Shown: positions 10,636 to 21,885 of the stretch, one piece after another
How positions within the stretch are numbered: position 1 is the stretch's first letter
Layout of the letters: the number at the start of each line of letters is the position of its first letter
Origin: Alternaria dauci
Taxonomy: Eukaryota; Ascomycota; Dothideomycetes; Pleosporales; Pleosporaceae
DNA: 64,000 nucleotides
Assembly: GCF_042100115.1 (NCBI RefSeq)
Contig: NC_091277.1
Coordinates: forward strand, 1,178,001 to 1,242,000
Direction: 5' to 3'
Translations under genes and position numbers: made by a program
The notes under the pieces: model-generated
The model's input: only the letters and a program-made list of their open reading frames with translations
Databases searched by the model: none
What the model was told of the DNA's origin: nothing

Positions 10636-13600
10636 ATGATGAAATCCCTTAAGGGCCTCCTGCTGCCCGCCCTGCTGGCACTAGCATCCACCGCCGCCGC
10701 CAAGAAAGAAGAGCCATTCGTCAAGACAAGGGCATTCGACAATGACATCGTTAACCTCATGTACTTTGACGATTCCGGCGTCGCCTTACTGCAAGAACTT
10801 GAGACGGGAAGCATCTGGCGGTCACAAGATGCTGGCAAGGGCTGGGAACAGCTGGAAAATCTACGTGGGCTGGGCATATTCAAGAGTCCATATGATAACA
10901 AGGTCGCATTGGTCTTGGGCGAACGGAAGCATTGGATCACGTACAATCAGGGCGAGAAGTGGAACAGCTTCGAGACAGAGCTTCCACCTTCGCCCCAAGT
11001 ACCCGTAAATTGGCACGCGCAGGACAGCAAAAAGATCCTGATTAACGAGATCGAGAACTGCCTTACTGCGCCGTGTCTCGGACGGGTATGCTTTGTATTG
11101 CCCTGCTTATAACTCAGCGGCTAACCCTGGCCAGACCTACTATACGACCGATGGCTTCGAGTCACAACCCAAGGTCCTCATCGACGACCGCCGAATGTGC
11201 CAATGGGTCAAGGGTACCGAAAGCTTCCTCGAGGGTCAGGACAAGTACAACAAACGCATATTGTGCATCACAAGAGGCAAATACTCTGACAGGTCGGAGG
11301 ATTTTAGGCTCTTAATGTCCGACACGTGAGTGGCAGCGGGCTACAGGCATGGATAGCAGCTAATGAGCGCAGTTTTTTCGAGGATGAAGAAGAGCCCGAA
11401 ATGTCGTCCGGACGTACCGTGCAGGGTATGGCCAACATGGCTGCTGTCAAAGGCTATATCGTCGTCGCCGCCAAAGCCAACCACGCAAAGGAACTCGCCC
11501 TCTACGTAACCCAAGATACCGAGACATGGCATCACGCCCAGTTCGGCGACCACAAAATCGAGGAAGATGCATACACCATCCTCGAGTCGACCAACTACAG
11601 CATACAAGTCGATGTCATGACTTCAAAGTTTGTGGACATGGGCAACCTCTACACGAGTAATTCAGAGGGTACCCACTTCACCAAAAACATGGAGCATACG
11701 AATCGCAACGGGGAAGGATACGTCGATTTCGAGAAGATTGCCAACATCCAGGGCGTGGTTCTGGTAAACATGGTTGACAACTGGGAACAGGTAGAAAAAT
11801 CTGGTCAGGGCAAAAAACTGAAGTCGCGAATTAGCTTCGATGACGGCAGATCTTTCGAGAAGCTCACGATCAAGGGCAAGAAAGACGCTGAATTGCACCT
11901 GCATTCTGTTACCAACCTACACAACAGCGGGAGAGTCTTTTCGAGCCCAGCACCAGGCATCGTCATGGGTGTCGGCAATACTGGAGATTACCTGGGCAAG
12001 TACACCGACGGCGATCTCTACGTCTCTGATGACGCCGGTCTGACATGGGAATTGGCGCTTGAAGATGCGCACAAGTATGAAATTGGCGACCAGGGTTCCA
12101 TTCTGGTAGCCGTCTTCGATGAGGGCGATACCGACGAGATTAGGTACTCGTTCAAGCATGGACGAAAGGACACTTGGCAGAAGATCAAGCTTGACTACAA
12201 GATCCGCGCGCGCGAACTCACGACCCTACCTGACTCGACGAGCTTGAAGTTTATGCTCTACGCATCCAAGAAGAAGGATGGTGGTGGTCGAGAACAGGTT
12301 ATTATCCACCTCGACTTCACTGACATGCTGAAGAAGTGTGGCGATAGCGATTTTGATGAAGAATGGTCTGTGCGCAAAGACGCAGATGGTGATCCCAGCT
12401 GCGTCATGGGTCATAAGCAGCTTTTCCGCCGGCGCAAGTGGGATGCCGAGTGCTTTGTTGGAGAGGTCTTCAAAGACCCGACACCGAACTTCAAGCCATG
12501 TGATTGCGACAAAGTCAGAGATTACGAATGTGATTTCGGTTTTACACCTACCGGAGAAGGCAAGGAGAAGAAGTGCGAACTTAATGATTCCTTCAAATTA
12601 CCCAAAGGCGCTTGCGAGGGCGACGCAAAGACATACAAAGGCAGCTCCGGCTGGAGAAAGATACCTGGCAACCAATGCAAAGGCGAAACCGAAAGGGACA
12701 AGGAAGTCGAGCGCGAGTGCAAGGACGCAGAGAGACCGCCACCAAAGAGTGACAAGATTACGAGCGAAATCACCAAGTTCAAGGGAAGTGAATTCCTGGA
12801 GCAGTACTATCTCGAGGGCAATACCCAGAGCGACGACGACAAAGACGAAACAGTCGTAATGCTGACCGATGAGCGAACGGCCTACATCACTCACGATCAT
12901 GGAAAGAAATGGAAAAAGGCTGTCGATGATGAGATTGTTCGAATTTACCCTCACCAGTACGATAATAACAGGGTTTACTTCTTGACCGCTGGCAAAAAAT
13001 TCTACTACTCCACAGACCGGGGACGTCGTGATAGCATCCGCTCTCACGAGGCACCTGTCATGCCCAACAAGGAACGACTCTCGATTATGCAATTCCATCC
13101 AAAAGAGGAGAGCTGGATCATCTGGATGGGTGGAGAGCACTGCGAAAAGACCGGCGATAAAGACTGTCGTACAACGGCTTATGTCTCACAGAAGAACGGT
13201 GCGGACAAAAGCTGGGAGTCGCTCGAATCCTATGTCAAAAAGTGCGCATTTGTTTGGCGCGAAGCCGGTCGAAGTGTCAAGGAGGAGCAGATTTTCTGCG
13301 AGCAACACGCAAACGAGGAGTTGGGCGCTCCGCTTCAACTCATTTCCAGTGAGGATTGGTTCAAGAAGACGGATGTCAAGTTCAAGTCTGTCGTGGAATT
13401 TGCGACAATGTCCGAGTTTATCGTTGTTGCGACCAAAGCTGACGACGGAACTCTCCATCTGGATGCCAGTCTTGACGCCAATATTTTTGCCGAGGCCAAG
13501 TTTCCACCCAAGTTCTTTGACGTTCACCAGACGGCCTACACTGTTCTAGACAGCTCTACGCATGCGATCTTCCTTCATGTCACCGTCAATCCAACACGGG

Positions 13601-15228
13601 ACCAGGAGTATGGTTCCATCATCAAGAGCAACAGCAACGGCACATCTTACGTCATGAGCCTGGCCGCTGTGAATCGAAACGTGGAAGGCTACGTCGATTT
13701 TGAAAAGATGCAAGGTCTTGAGGGAGTCGCCGTCGCCAACGTCGTCGTCAACGTTGATGAGGTCAACAAGGGATCCAAGAAGAAGAAGCAGAGTCGCATC
13801 ACGCATAATGACGGCGCTGATTGGGAACCCCTTCAAGCGCCTGAGAAGGACTCGGAAGGCAAGGCATATGAGTGTGATGTTTCGGACAAGAACAGGTGCG
13901 GCCTGCACATTCATGGATACACAGAACGTGCTGATCCTCGGGAGATGTACTCGTCCCCGACAGCAGTCGGGATGATGCTTGCTGTTGGTAATGTTGGCTC
14001 AGAACTGACCACCTTTGGTGAAGCCAACACCTTCATGACAACGGATGCAGGTATCACCTGGACCGAGATTAAGAAGGGTACCTATGCCTGGGAGTTTGGT
14101 GACCAAGGCTCCGTCATCGTCATCGTTCGCCGTGGAGAAGACACTGACCACGTCTATTACTCTCTCGACAGCGGCTCAAAGTGGGACCTCTACCCATTCT
14201 CCGACCATAAGATACGCGTCGAAGCCATCACTACTGTGCCTAGCGACACTTCTCTAAACTTCCTCCTGTGGGGTAAAGACAGCAAAGAACTTGTTGCTGT
14301 CAACCTCGACTTCTCTGGTCTACCGGAGTTTAGCAAGAAATGTGAGCTCAACGAGAAGAATCCTACAAGCGGTGATTACGACCTCTGGATTCCACAGCAC
14401 CCACTCCAGCAAGAGGAACCTCAGTGTCTCTTTGGTCACGTAGCACAATACCACCGCAAGAAGAGGGATGCCAAGTGCAGAAACGGCCAGCGTATCGACC
14501 AAATGCACGACATTGCGCGAAACTGCTCCTGCACCAGACGCGACTTTGAATGGTAAGACACGTTTACTGCTTTTGACGGGTGACACATGCTAACGTCGGG
14601 TAGTGCATACAACTACGAGCGCGACGCAAGCGGTGACTGCAAGCCTGTCGCTGGTCTCACGCTGCCCGACCCGTCTGCGGTATGCAAAGACAAGAACGTC
14701 AAAGAGTACTACACGGACGTCCGATTCCGCAAGATCCCCCTCTCCACGTGCCAGGGCGGTCGGGAGCTTGACAAGACGGGTGAAGCACATCCATGCCCCG
14801 GCTTCGAAGAGGAATTTCAGAAGAAACACGGCATTGGTGGCTTTTCTCTGTTCCTGGCCATTGTCCTTCCTTTTGTTGCGGCAGGTGGTGTCGGATACTA
14901 TGTGTGGAAGCACTGGGACGGCAAGTTTGGTCGTATTCGCTTGGGCGATGGGAGCGGCAGCGGTGCATTTGACTCGGATGCGCCATGGATCAAGTGGCCT
15001 ATTGCTGCAGTGTCTGGCCTTGTGGCTGTCATCAGTGCACTGCCTCTACTAGTAGGCAGCGTTTACAGGTGGGCTGCTGGCAGAATGGGTGGTGGTGGGG
15101 GTGGCTATGGGAGTTATGGCAGGACGTATACTTCTAGAAGCAGTTTTGCGCGCGGCAGGGGAGATTACGCGGTGGTGGATCCCGACGAGGGTGAACTGCT
15201 GGGTGACGACAGTGACGAGGATGTATGA
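10636..15228 (+). CDS. VPS10: VPS10, vacuolar protein sorting receptor (sortilin family)
   Basis: Exons 10636-11085, 11135-11325, 11373-14552 and 14604-15228 give 1481 residues, the usual fungal length. The product is a type I membrane receptor that sorts vacuolar hydrolases such as carboxypeptidase Y from the late Golgi. It begins with a signal peptide (MMKSLKGLLLPALLALAS). Two VPS10 domains are marked by repeated Asp-box motifs: SQDAGKGW, SDDAGLTW, THDHGKKW, THNDGADW, TTDAGITW, SLDSGSKW. Each domain ends in a Cys-rich module (for example CDCDKVRDYECDFG). Two hydrophobic segments lie near 14830-14920 and 14990-15080. The tail has a YAVV (YxxPhi) signal and an acidic ELL stretch, fitting Golgi-endosome recycling. 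Introns are 47-51 bp. An overlapping ATG four bases upstream (10632) opens a 6-codon frame. Confidence 0.96.
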
Positions 15229-17959
15229 GGATGTCTATCATTGGAATGGCTATGGCGAATATGGGGGATTTGGCATTGGTCACGGTCATGACAGGTTGGC
15301 AAGTGTGAAACGGGGGATGTAAGGTGTATGATGGTATGGTATTTGTACAATCTTTGTATCAATCATGTTGTTTGATGGTTATGTAGGAACGGGCGGTGGT
15401 CTTTTCTTTTTCTTATGCGCATGCCTTTATGAGGTCTGACTCTACTTTTTTTTTGCTCCAGCCATGTCGCATCTCGGGTATGAGGTGCTCGAACGACGTG
15501 CAGATGTAGCTGCACAGGCGGAGCTAGATGCTGTCCCGTGCTTTGGACGATAGAATCAGACGGACTCTCGGGTGGCTCAAAGCTTGTCCTATGTGTCAAA
15601 AGTGTTGTGCGTCATGACCCTGAATCTAGTGGGGAATCGCGTAGAATTCTGTACCCTGACAGTTGAGTTGACACAGTAGCGACAGGTGCTTTGACGTAAA
15701 GATTGCTGGACCTGTCGTGGCAGAACCGACCTACTTGTACTCCACAATACGATCGGAGAGTTTTGATTCCTTACCAAGCTTGACATGTCAACCCGCTTCC
15801 TGCATGGCTGGCTGAGATAGATTGAATTTCGCAGATCTCCATCTGGTGGCGATGCAGATTTTCCCATCTGTGTCGAAGCGAAGGATTAGTAGTGTGGTTT
15901 CACGCGCCGCGTCTAACCCCAACTCGAGTGGGCATGATTCAATGGTCCAAGCCACGATGCGGCGCAGATTGATTGAGGGTCTTCGTCCTGCGACCAGGGT
16001 GTCCAAACCAATCTCCTGGGCTTTGCGGACACGAGGCGCCGTTTGCAGTTGGATCGTTCAGAGCAGGCCATTGTTGGTCAAACATGTCGTCTTGTTTGTT
16101 TCCGGCCGCTTTATGCACATGTCATTACATCTCTTGACAGGTGAGACTGTTCATCGCACGGATTAACATTGTTTATGCCGTGGTTGTTACTATTCAGGCT
16201 GAGATGATGTTACTATGGTATGATTGGGGGTGTTGCTGTTTCTTATGCGTGCTATATTCCGACTTGGCCAGACTCGAAACACAGGGCCTCGGGTGGTATG
16301 AGTGGAGCACGAAACGTTGGGGAACTGGGCGCTGAGTCCATGGCACTACGGCAACGGCAGTGGCGGCGTGAGAGAGGTGCTGCTAATGATTGGGGTATTG
16401 GCTGTCAAGTCGAGGGAGGTGCACCGTAGTTATGCATGCCAGAGACAGGACAATGTGCAGAAGCAGGATGAACCTGTTCCCCAGTACCCGGGCATGTATC
16501 GCCATGAGTTCGTACGAGTCCCCTTAATAAACATTGAAACGCCCCGTTTGGTTTTGTGGCTCCGGGGGTCTAGTCTGTGGATGTTGGACGGGTTGACACA
16601 TTGCGGAGAGGGCCTGTTGTGTCAAACGGTAGCACTCGACGGTGGCGACTGGATGGAGAGAGGGACAGCCGTTGCAGTGCCGAGTGGCTCAGGCCGTGAC
16701 GCGGTCATAGGACGCGCCGGCTCCGTCTGCGGTAGTGCATGATTATTATTTTTTTTGACGCGCAGTTGGGCCCCTTGGCCGTGCGGACGGTTGTCTGGAT
16801 TTTCTTGCGTTAAGTGTTGGTTCATGCATGCGGTGGGGATTGGACGTGGGCGCTTGCCCAGTTTGGGTTGTGACGCACGCCCGCGCTGTTTCAGAAGGGG
16901 ACAGCCAATCAGGACAGGGGACGGCTAAGGCCGGCTTCTTCGCGCTGTGTCCGGTGGTTAATGGCCAGCACGACCGTCGCAGGGCGAGTGTGAGGATTCA
17001 ATCTCCGCAGCCTCCAAATAGAGCGACGGGACAAACGCAGTGCTGCAGGTGTACGACCAGAAGCGATGTGGTGCTTCCAGATAGGTGACTACCCGCCAGC
17101 AATCTCCCGAGGCGCCCCAATCGTGCGTCGAGCGTCACTAGAGCCCGCTCTCGCTTGCAGCACCCCCCTGGCTAGTAACCTGATGCAGGCCGTCAGGCTT
17201 GGCTACCGGCGCGCAACAGTGAATTGGGCCTGGTACTCTCGCGGGAACAAGCCCACCGCCAAGCCGTTTCACATCCACACGCCTCTTCGCTGAGCTTGGT
17301 GACTATGGCCTCGACACTTGCGACGCAGTACATGAGGCCGTCTCGTCCGCCTGGGCAGCCTCCCACCACTCCTTCCCAACCGTCTTTGGTCCTTCTTTCC
17401 TCGTCTAACCCCACACTCTCTTTCTCTTCATTTAGAGTGCTCTGTCTCTCTCTTCAACACTCACTCTCACTCACTTTGCTTCATTTCCTCACACTCCCTT
17501 TCTTCTCCTTCTTCTTCTCGCGTGCTGGCACGTCTTGGCCGATACGCCTTCCTCCTCAGACCAGTCTTGCCTGATATACGACTCCGTCGCACCTTGGTTG
17601 CCTGCACGTTGATGTAAGTCCCCAAGCTTCTTGCTCTCTACATCGAGCCTGCCACACATTGTACAATGCGTGTGCTCTACCCCCAGTCACTCATGTATCT
17701 CGAACCCCCCCGCACAGCGCCCTTGTGGTCTGTTTGTATGACTGTCTCCATTAGCGTAGCTCCAATCGCTTTATAAAAGCGAAGTAGACTGTCGCTAGTC
17801 CATGGCTTCACGCGCCGTTTGTTCACAACAGGGCTGTCACTGACTTGCGCCCGTATAGCGTTCCTCCTGCATTCATTCTCAGTGACTACCAAACTCACCA
17901 CACTTTCGCTTCTACGCCTTCAACAACTTCTTGCCGGACCGGATCCCCCCGTAATCAAC
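15229..17959. promoter_or_regulatory. Intergenic, 3' of VPS10 and promoter of the subtilisin gene
   Basis: I find no gene in this 2.7 kb; the longest frames (146 codons at 16302, 114 at 15822) lack protein-like composition. From about 17380 to 17580 the plus strand is strongly pyrimidine-rich (runs of CTCT, TTCTTCTCC), a feature of strongly expressed fungal promoters. A GTAAGT at about 17612 could open a 5'-UTR intron of the subtilisin gene. Confidence 0.45.
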
Positions 17960-19372
17960 ATGAAGTCTTTCTTCGCCATCGCTGCCGGTCTCTTGGCCGT
18001 TGGCTCCCCAGTGTTCGCGGCTCCCACAACTGGCTCTGAGGGCTTCATTAACAAGTCCGCCCTCCCTGCAAACCACTCCCTCGAGACCAAGGAGTACATC
18101 ATCACCTGGTGGCGCAACGACACAGATCACAGGAAGATCGAGACCTACCTGGACAATCTATCGCTCAAGACGGGAGATGTGCTCAAGGCCGAGTCCTCAC
18201 CCGGTGTAAACCCTCAGTGGGCCGTTGTGGAAATGTGCGACGACCACGCCAAGATTTTCAAGGAGCTGGCCGAAATCAACGTCGTGGAAGAAAAGGCCGA
18301 TGTCAAGTCTTTCGCACAGCAGCAAGGCGCTCCCTGGGGTCTACAAAGAGTCTCGAGCGCGGCCGGCGCCACTGGATCCCCCACCCAACAGGATTTCGTC
18401 TACTCTTTCGATGATTCAGCCCTCGGTGCTGGTGTTGACATTTACGTCATTGACACTGGTGTGCGAACCTCCCACGCTGTTTTCACTGGACGCGCTACTG
18501 AAGGTTTCACTGCTACCGGCTCCTTCGTTGACGGTGATGGCCACGGTACTCACGTTGCTGGTACTGCTGGTGGCGCAAAGTTCGGTGTCGCCCAGGGTGC
18601 CAACATCATCGAGGTCAAGGTACTCGGAGACGACGGATCTGGTGCCTCTTCCGACACCATCCAGGGTATGGACTGGGTCATCGCCAATCACAACAAGCGC
18701 AAGACACAGCCAGGCTTCGTCGGTTCCATCATGAGCATGTCTTGGGGTCTCCAGGGTACCGCCAACTCAGTCGACGAGATCATTTCTGGTGCTTCAGAGG
18801 CTGGCATCCACGTTTCGGTCGCTGCTGGTAATGATGGTGTCGATGCTTGTGGTAGCACTCCTGCTCACCTGGGTGGCAAGAACTCCAATGTCGTCACTGT
18901 CGGCTCCGTGAACATCGACAACGAGATCTCATCTTTCTCCAACATCGGCCAGTGCGTCGACATCTACGCCCCCGGTGAGCAGATCTTGAGCTCATGGAGC
19001 ACTGGCGATGCCGTCATCAACTTCCTTTCGGGTACATCCATGGCCTGCCCTCACGTAACTGGTGTAATGGCAACCCTCATGACTCAAGACGTTGCTGGTC
19101 TTGGTCAGAACCCTGCTGCTCTCAAGGCCAAGCTCCTTGAAACTGCCCGCCAGGGCGAGGTCAAGGGCAACACTGGTGGAAGCGCAAACCTGCTACTCAG
19201 CAACGGTGTTGACGGAGCTGTCAAGCGTCTTACAAAGAACTACGTTCTACCAGACCACAGCGGCCTGAACGGCAGCCCAGCTGCGCGCGCCGCTGCCGCT
19301 GTCATGGCCAAGGACATCACTCTCGACAAGCGCTTCCAACTTCATTCGCGCGAGGCCAAACTGCGATTCTAG
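17960..19372 (+). CDS. Secreted subtilisin-like serine protease (S8, proteinase K type)
   Basis: This single-exon gene encodes a 470-residue preproprotease. The ATG at 17960 opens a signal peptide (about 1-20); the frame is also open 47 codons further up but without a better start. An inhibitor I9 propeptide spans about 45-118, followed by the mature domain starting near PWGLQRVSS. The catalytic triad is visible: Asp165 in YVIDTG, His195 in DGHGTHVAG, Ser360 in GTSMACPH, with oxyanion Asn291 in AAGND. Paired Cys residues fit a disulfide-stabilised extracellular or vacuolar enzyme. After residue 435 there is an Ala-rich extension with basic residues that may be removed or span to a vacuolar form. 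Such proteases degrade external protein and are often allergens or virulence aids in plant-associated fungi. Confidence 0.95.
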   Translation: MKSFFAIAAGLLAVGSPVFAAPTTGSEGFINKSALPANHSLETKEYIITWWRNDTDHRKIETYLDNLSLKTGDVLKAESSPGVNPQWAVVEMCDDHAKIFKELAEINVVEEKADVKSFAQQQGAPWGLQRVSSAAGATGSPTQQDFVYSFDDSALGAGVDIYVIDTGVRTSHAVFTGRATEGFTATGSFVDGDGHGTHVAGTAGGAKFGVAQGANIIEVKVLGDDGSGASSDTIQGMDWVIANHNKRKTQPGFVGSIMSMSWGLQGTANSVDEIISGASEAGIHVSVAAGNDGVDACGSTPAHLGGKNSNVVTVGSVNIDNEISSFSNIGQCVDIYAPGEQILSSWSTGDAVINFLSGTSMACPHVTGVMATLMTQDVAGLGQNPAALKAKLLETARQGEVKGNTGGSANLLLSNGVDGAVKRLTKNYVLPDHSGLNGSPAARAAAAVMAKDITLDKRFQLHSREAKLRF

Positions 19373-21885
19373 AGCGAGCAAGAGAGCATCACATGAGTGC
19401 ATAGCCATTGCATGATACCCCTCATTGTTGGTACCTCTTCGGAAAAGTTTCCACGGCATTTCTGTCTCATCTTTGGGTTCTTTTAGCCGCCCTGTAATAA
19501 TTCAATATACCTGCATCAGCGCGGACTGGTCTCTTTTCTGTCATCAAAGTGGGTTCTGTGTGTTGGAACCCAATAATTTCGCTGTCAATACTTTTTATCC
19601 ATTGCATTGACCGGCCGGGGTGAAAAAGGACATGGGGAAAAATGTTTACGTACGGCATGATTCTTTTGGGGACAGTTCTATGTGTAGCCAACCAAACCAG
19701 TCGGCATTCTAGTCATGTACTACTTAGAGTCAATCGAGCCATTGTACATATCATCTCCTGCTTCTTCATCCAATCCTCGATTTTCGCTCCAACGATTCTC
19801 TAGACTAGAGTTCGTGCGACTGTGTCCTACCCTTCACCCAGGTGACAGTGAAACGCGAACAGCCAGCATTACATGGCGAACAGATGTCGGTGCTTGAAGA
19901 CAACAGTCCCACACTCACCCGAGTCGTGCATGCACCGCCACTCTGACCGAAATGGTACACGGTGTTGCGCGTAAATTGTTCGCCTGCTGTGCCGTCTTCC
20001 ATATATCCGCGATGCTGGACGTTGATCATACGGCAGATTTTTTTTAGAGTGTCTTGGCCATGTCAGCGCCGCAGATACAAGCGATGCGGGTCGATTCATG
20101 CTGGTAAATCTATTCCTTGCGGTCGATCAAACGGACCATCTGAAAATGTATGAGTCCCTAATGCATACCTAGGTAATGCACAATGCACTGTGCTAAGGCT
20201 GTCATCTTCTAGGAGACGGTGAGTCTTGCCAGGAGAAATCCAGTGATGTTGGTTTTCCCTTGGAACCGAAATATGCATCTGTTTGATCAATTTAATCATG
20301 CAATTTCATTGTGGAATCACTCTTATGATTCTGTCATCGATAGAAATTTAAGACTTTATATATGAATTCCTAGCGCAAGACTCAAAAACGGGCTTCATCG
20401 CGTTTAATAACTAGGTAGCATGAATAACAGGCTGTATATCTGCTTCGTTTATATACTCTCTCACATTCTTGCGTTAATGCAATACAAGTTATGCTGAGGC
20501 TGGCACAGTCTTAACAGAAGCAAGGCACTTGTTTGTAGAGTACGTGATAGACACAAAAGCTCAATTTATAATAAGATGAGAGATGCTGCCCAGCTATCCC
20601 AGACAGTGAGGACTACGTTAAGTGGCATTCTCTATAATGGTTTTTTTGAGACCCTTCTTTGTTTCTTCCTCAAGCAGCCCTAATATGTCGTCCTAAAGCC
20701 TATAAGATCTCAGCTCGACAGGTAGTTCGAGTTTGCCTGTGGCGACACCTCTAGTCAAACTCACAATCTCAGCAAAACTGCTTATTTAAACCCATCTCTT
20801 GCTATTAGCAATGAAGTACTTGGATTTGACATGTATAGCATCTCATTCCTTTCTGTTAAATTTCGTAATAATGTCGAGGGCTCGCACTGAGTATAGTCGA
20901 AGGACGCAACAAATACGTACCAGCCGCTCGTCTTATCGGCGTGATCAAGGGAGGCTTTGAAGGCTCCGGCGACCTTTCCTATCGTAGAAGAGGCAAGGGC
21001 GCTGACTTCATCATCGGTCGAATTTGCGGCCGTGATTGGAAGGCCGAAGCCGAAGAAGCCGTCTCCTTATATCCTATTCGAAGGACCCACCTGTTATAAG
21101 GACTGTACACGATATTTGGTTTCTCTTCGTTCGAAGGTGGTCAACGAGAGCTTTCTCGTACGGGGCACTATTAGGCTAGAGCTCAAGTATCTTGAGATAC
21201 CTGGTATAGGCACTGTGTTTGCTTGGTAAACCCCACTTGACACAAGTTTCAACAGCGGCATCTACAAACATCTGTTGATTCCATGCTGTATAGCCGCCCA
21301 CGTTACTGGTCACAGCATCTTGCCTTTCCATGGCAGCCTTACACGAGTGTGTAGAGCTGCCTTTGGGTCTCCTAGAAGAGGCCTGTTGCACGGCAACGGT
21401 CATCGGGTTGTGCTTTGGGGAACGGTTGGACCGTATGGCTTTGGTTTTGTTTGCCATAAAATCTTTGAAGAACCGACGTGCCATCCTGATGCCTAGATGA
21501 GTTGATAAAGCTCTCGCTGACGGATTCGTAGATGAGGTTGATGTTGGGATTGAAATGCTGGGCAAACATTGATGTGCTGGGCGGAACAGCTCGCGCTTGC
21601 CAAGTCAACGGAACCCCACTCGCCATAACAGTCCAATGCTGGAGTGGGAAGGGATATCTAGCATGCAAGGATGGCTATTCAATACCGCCTGCAGCATCTT
21701 CTGGACATGCATCATTCGACGAAAAATTACTGATACAAACACAATACAGCAATCAAACTTGGAAGATTCGATTCTCAATTCAGAAGGGTTTATGTTCTCA
21801 AACATGCTAAAACATGCAATCCGTCATCCGAAGTACATAGAATACAAAACACACCTGTCGCTTTCCTTTCTAATCCAACCAACCT
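19373..21885. other. Gene-poor, partly AT-rich region
   Basis: This 2.5 kb lies between the subtilisin stop and the SDH1 stop. The part from about 20280 to 20940 is visibly AT-rich compared with the flanks, as in decayed or RIP-mutated DNA. The only coding-like stretch is the minus-strand frame at 20782-21066, listed separately. The 129-codon frame at 21176-21565 (-) has no recognisable family. Confidence 0.45.
20782..21066 (-). pseudogene. Possible gene fragment, coding-like frame without start
   Basis: On the minus strand 94 codons are open between a TAA at 21067-21069 and a TAA at 20782-20784. The translation reads like a globular protein (FFGFGLPITAANSTDDEV, then an amphipathic stretch and GWYVFVASFDYTQCEP) but has no early Met. 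No family is recognised. It could be an exon of a small secreted protein, a decayed remnant, or chance; the AT-rich surroundings favour decay. Confidence 0.25.

Noticed and set aside
16302..16742. 146-codon plus frame after VPS10
   Set aside because: No family, odd composition rich in Gly/Trp from GC-rich DNA, no splice partners.
21176..21565. 129-codon minus frame near the SDH1 3' end
   Set aside because: Ser/Lys-rich random-looking translation without domain or splice support.
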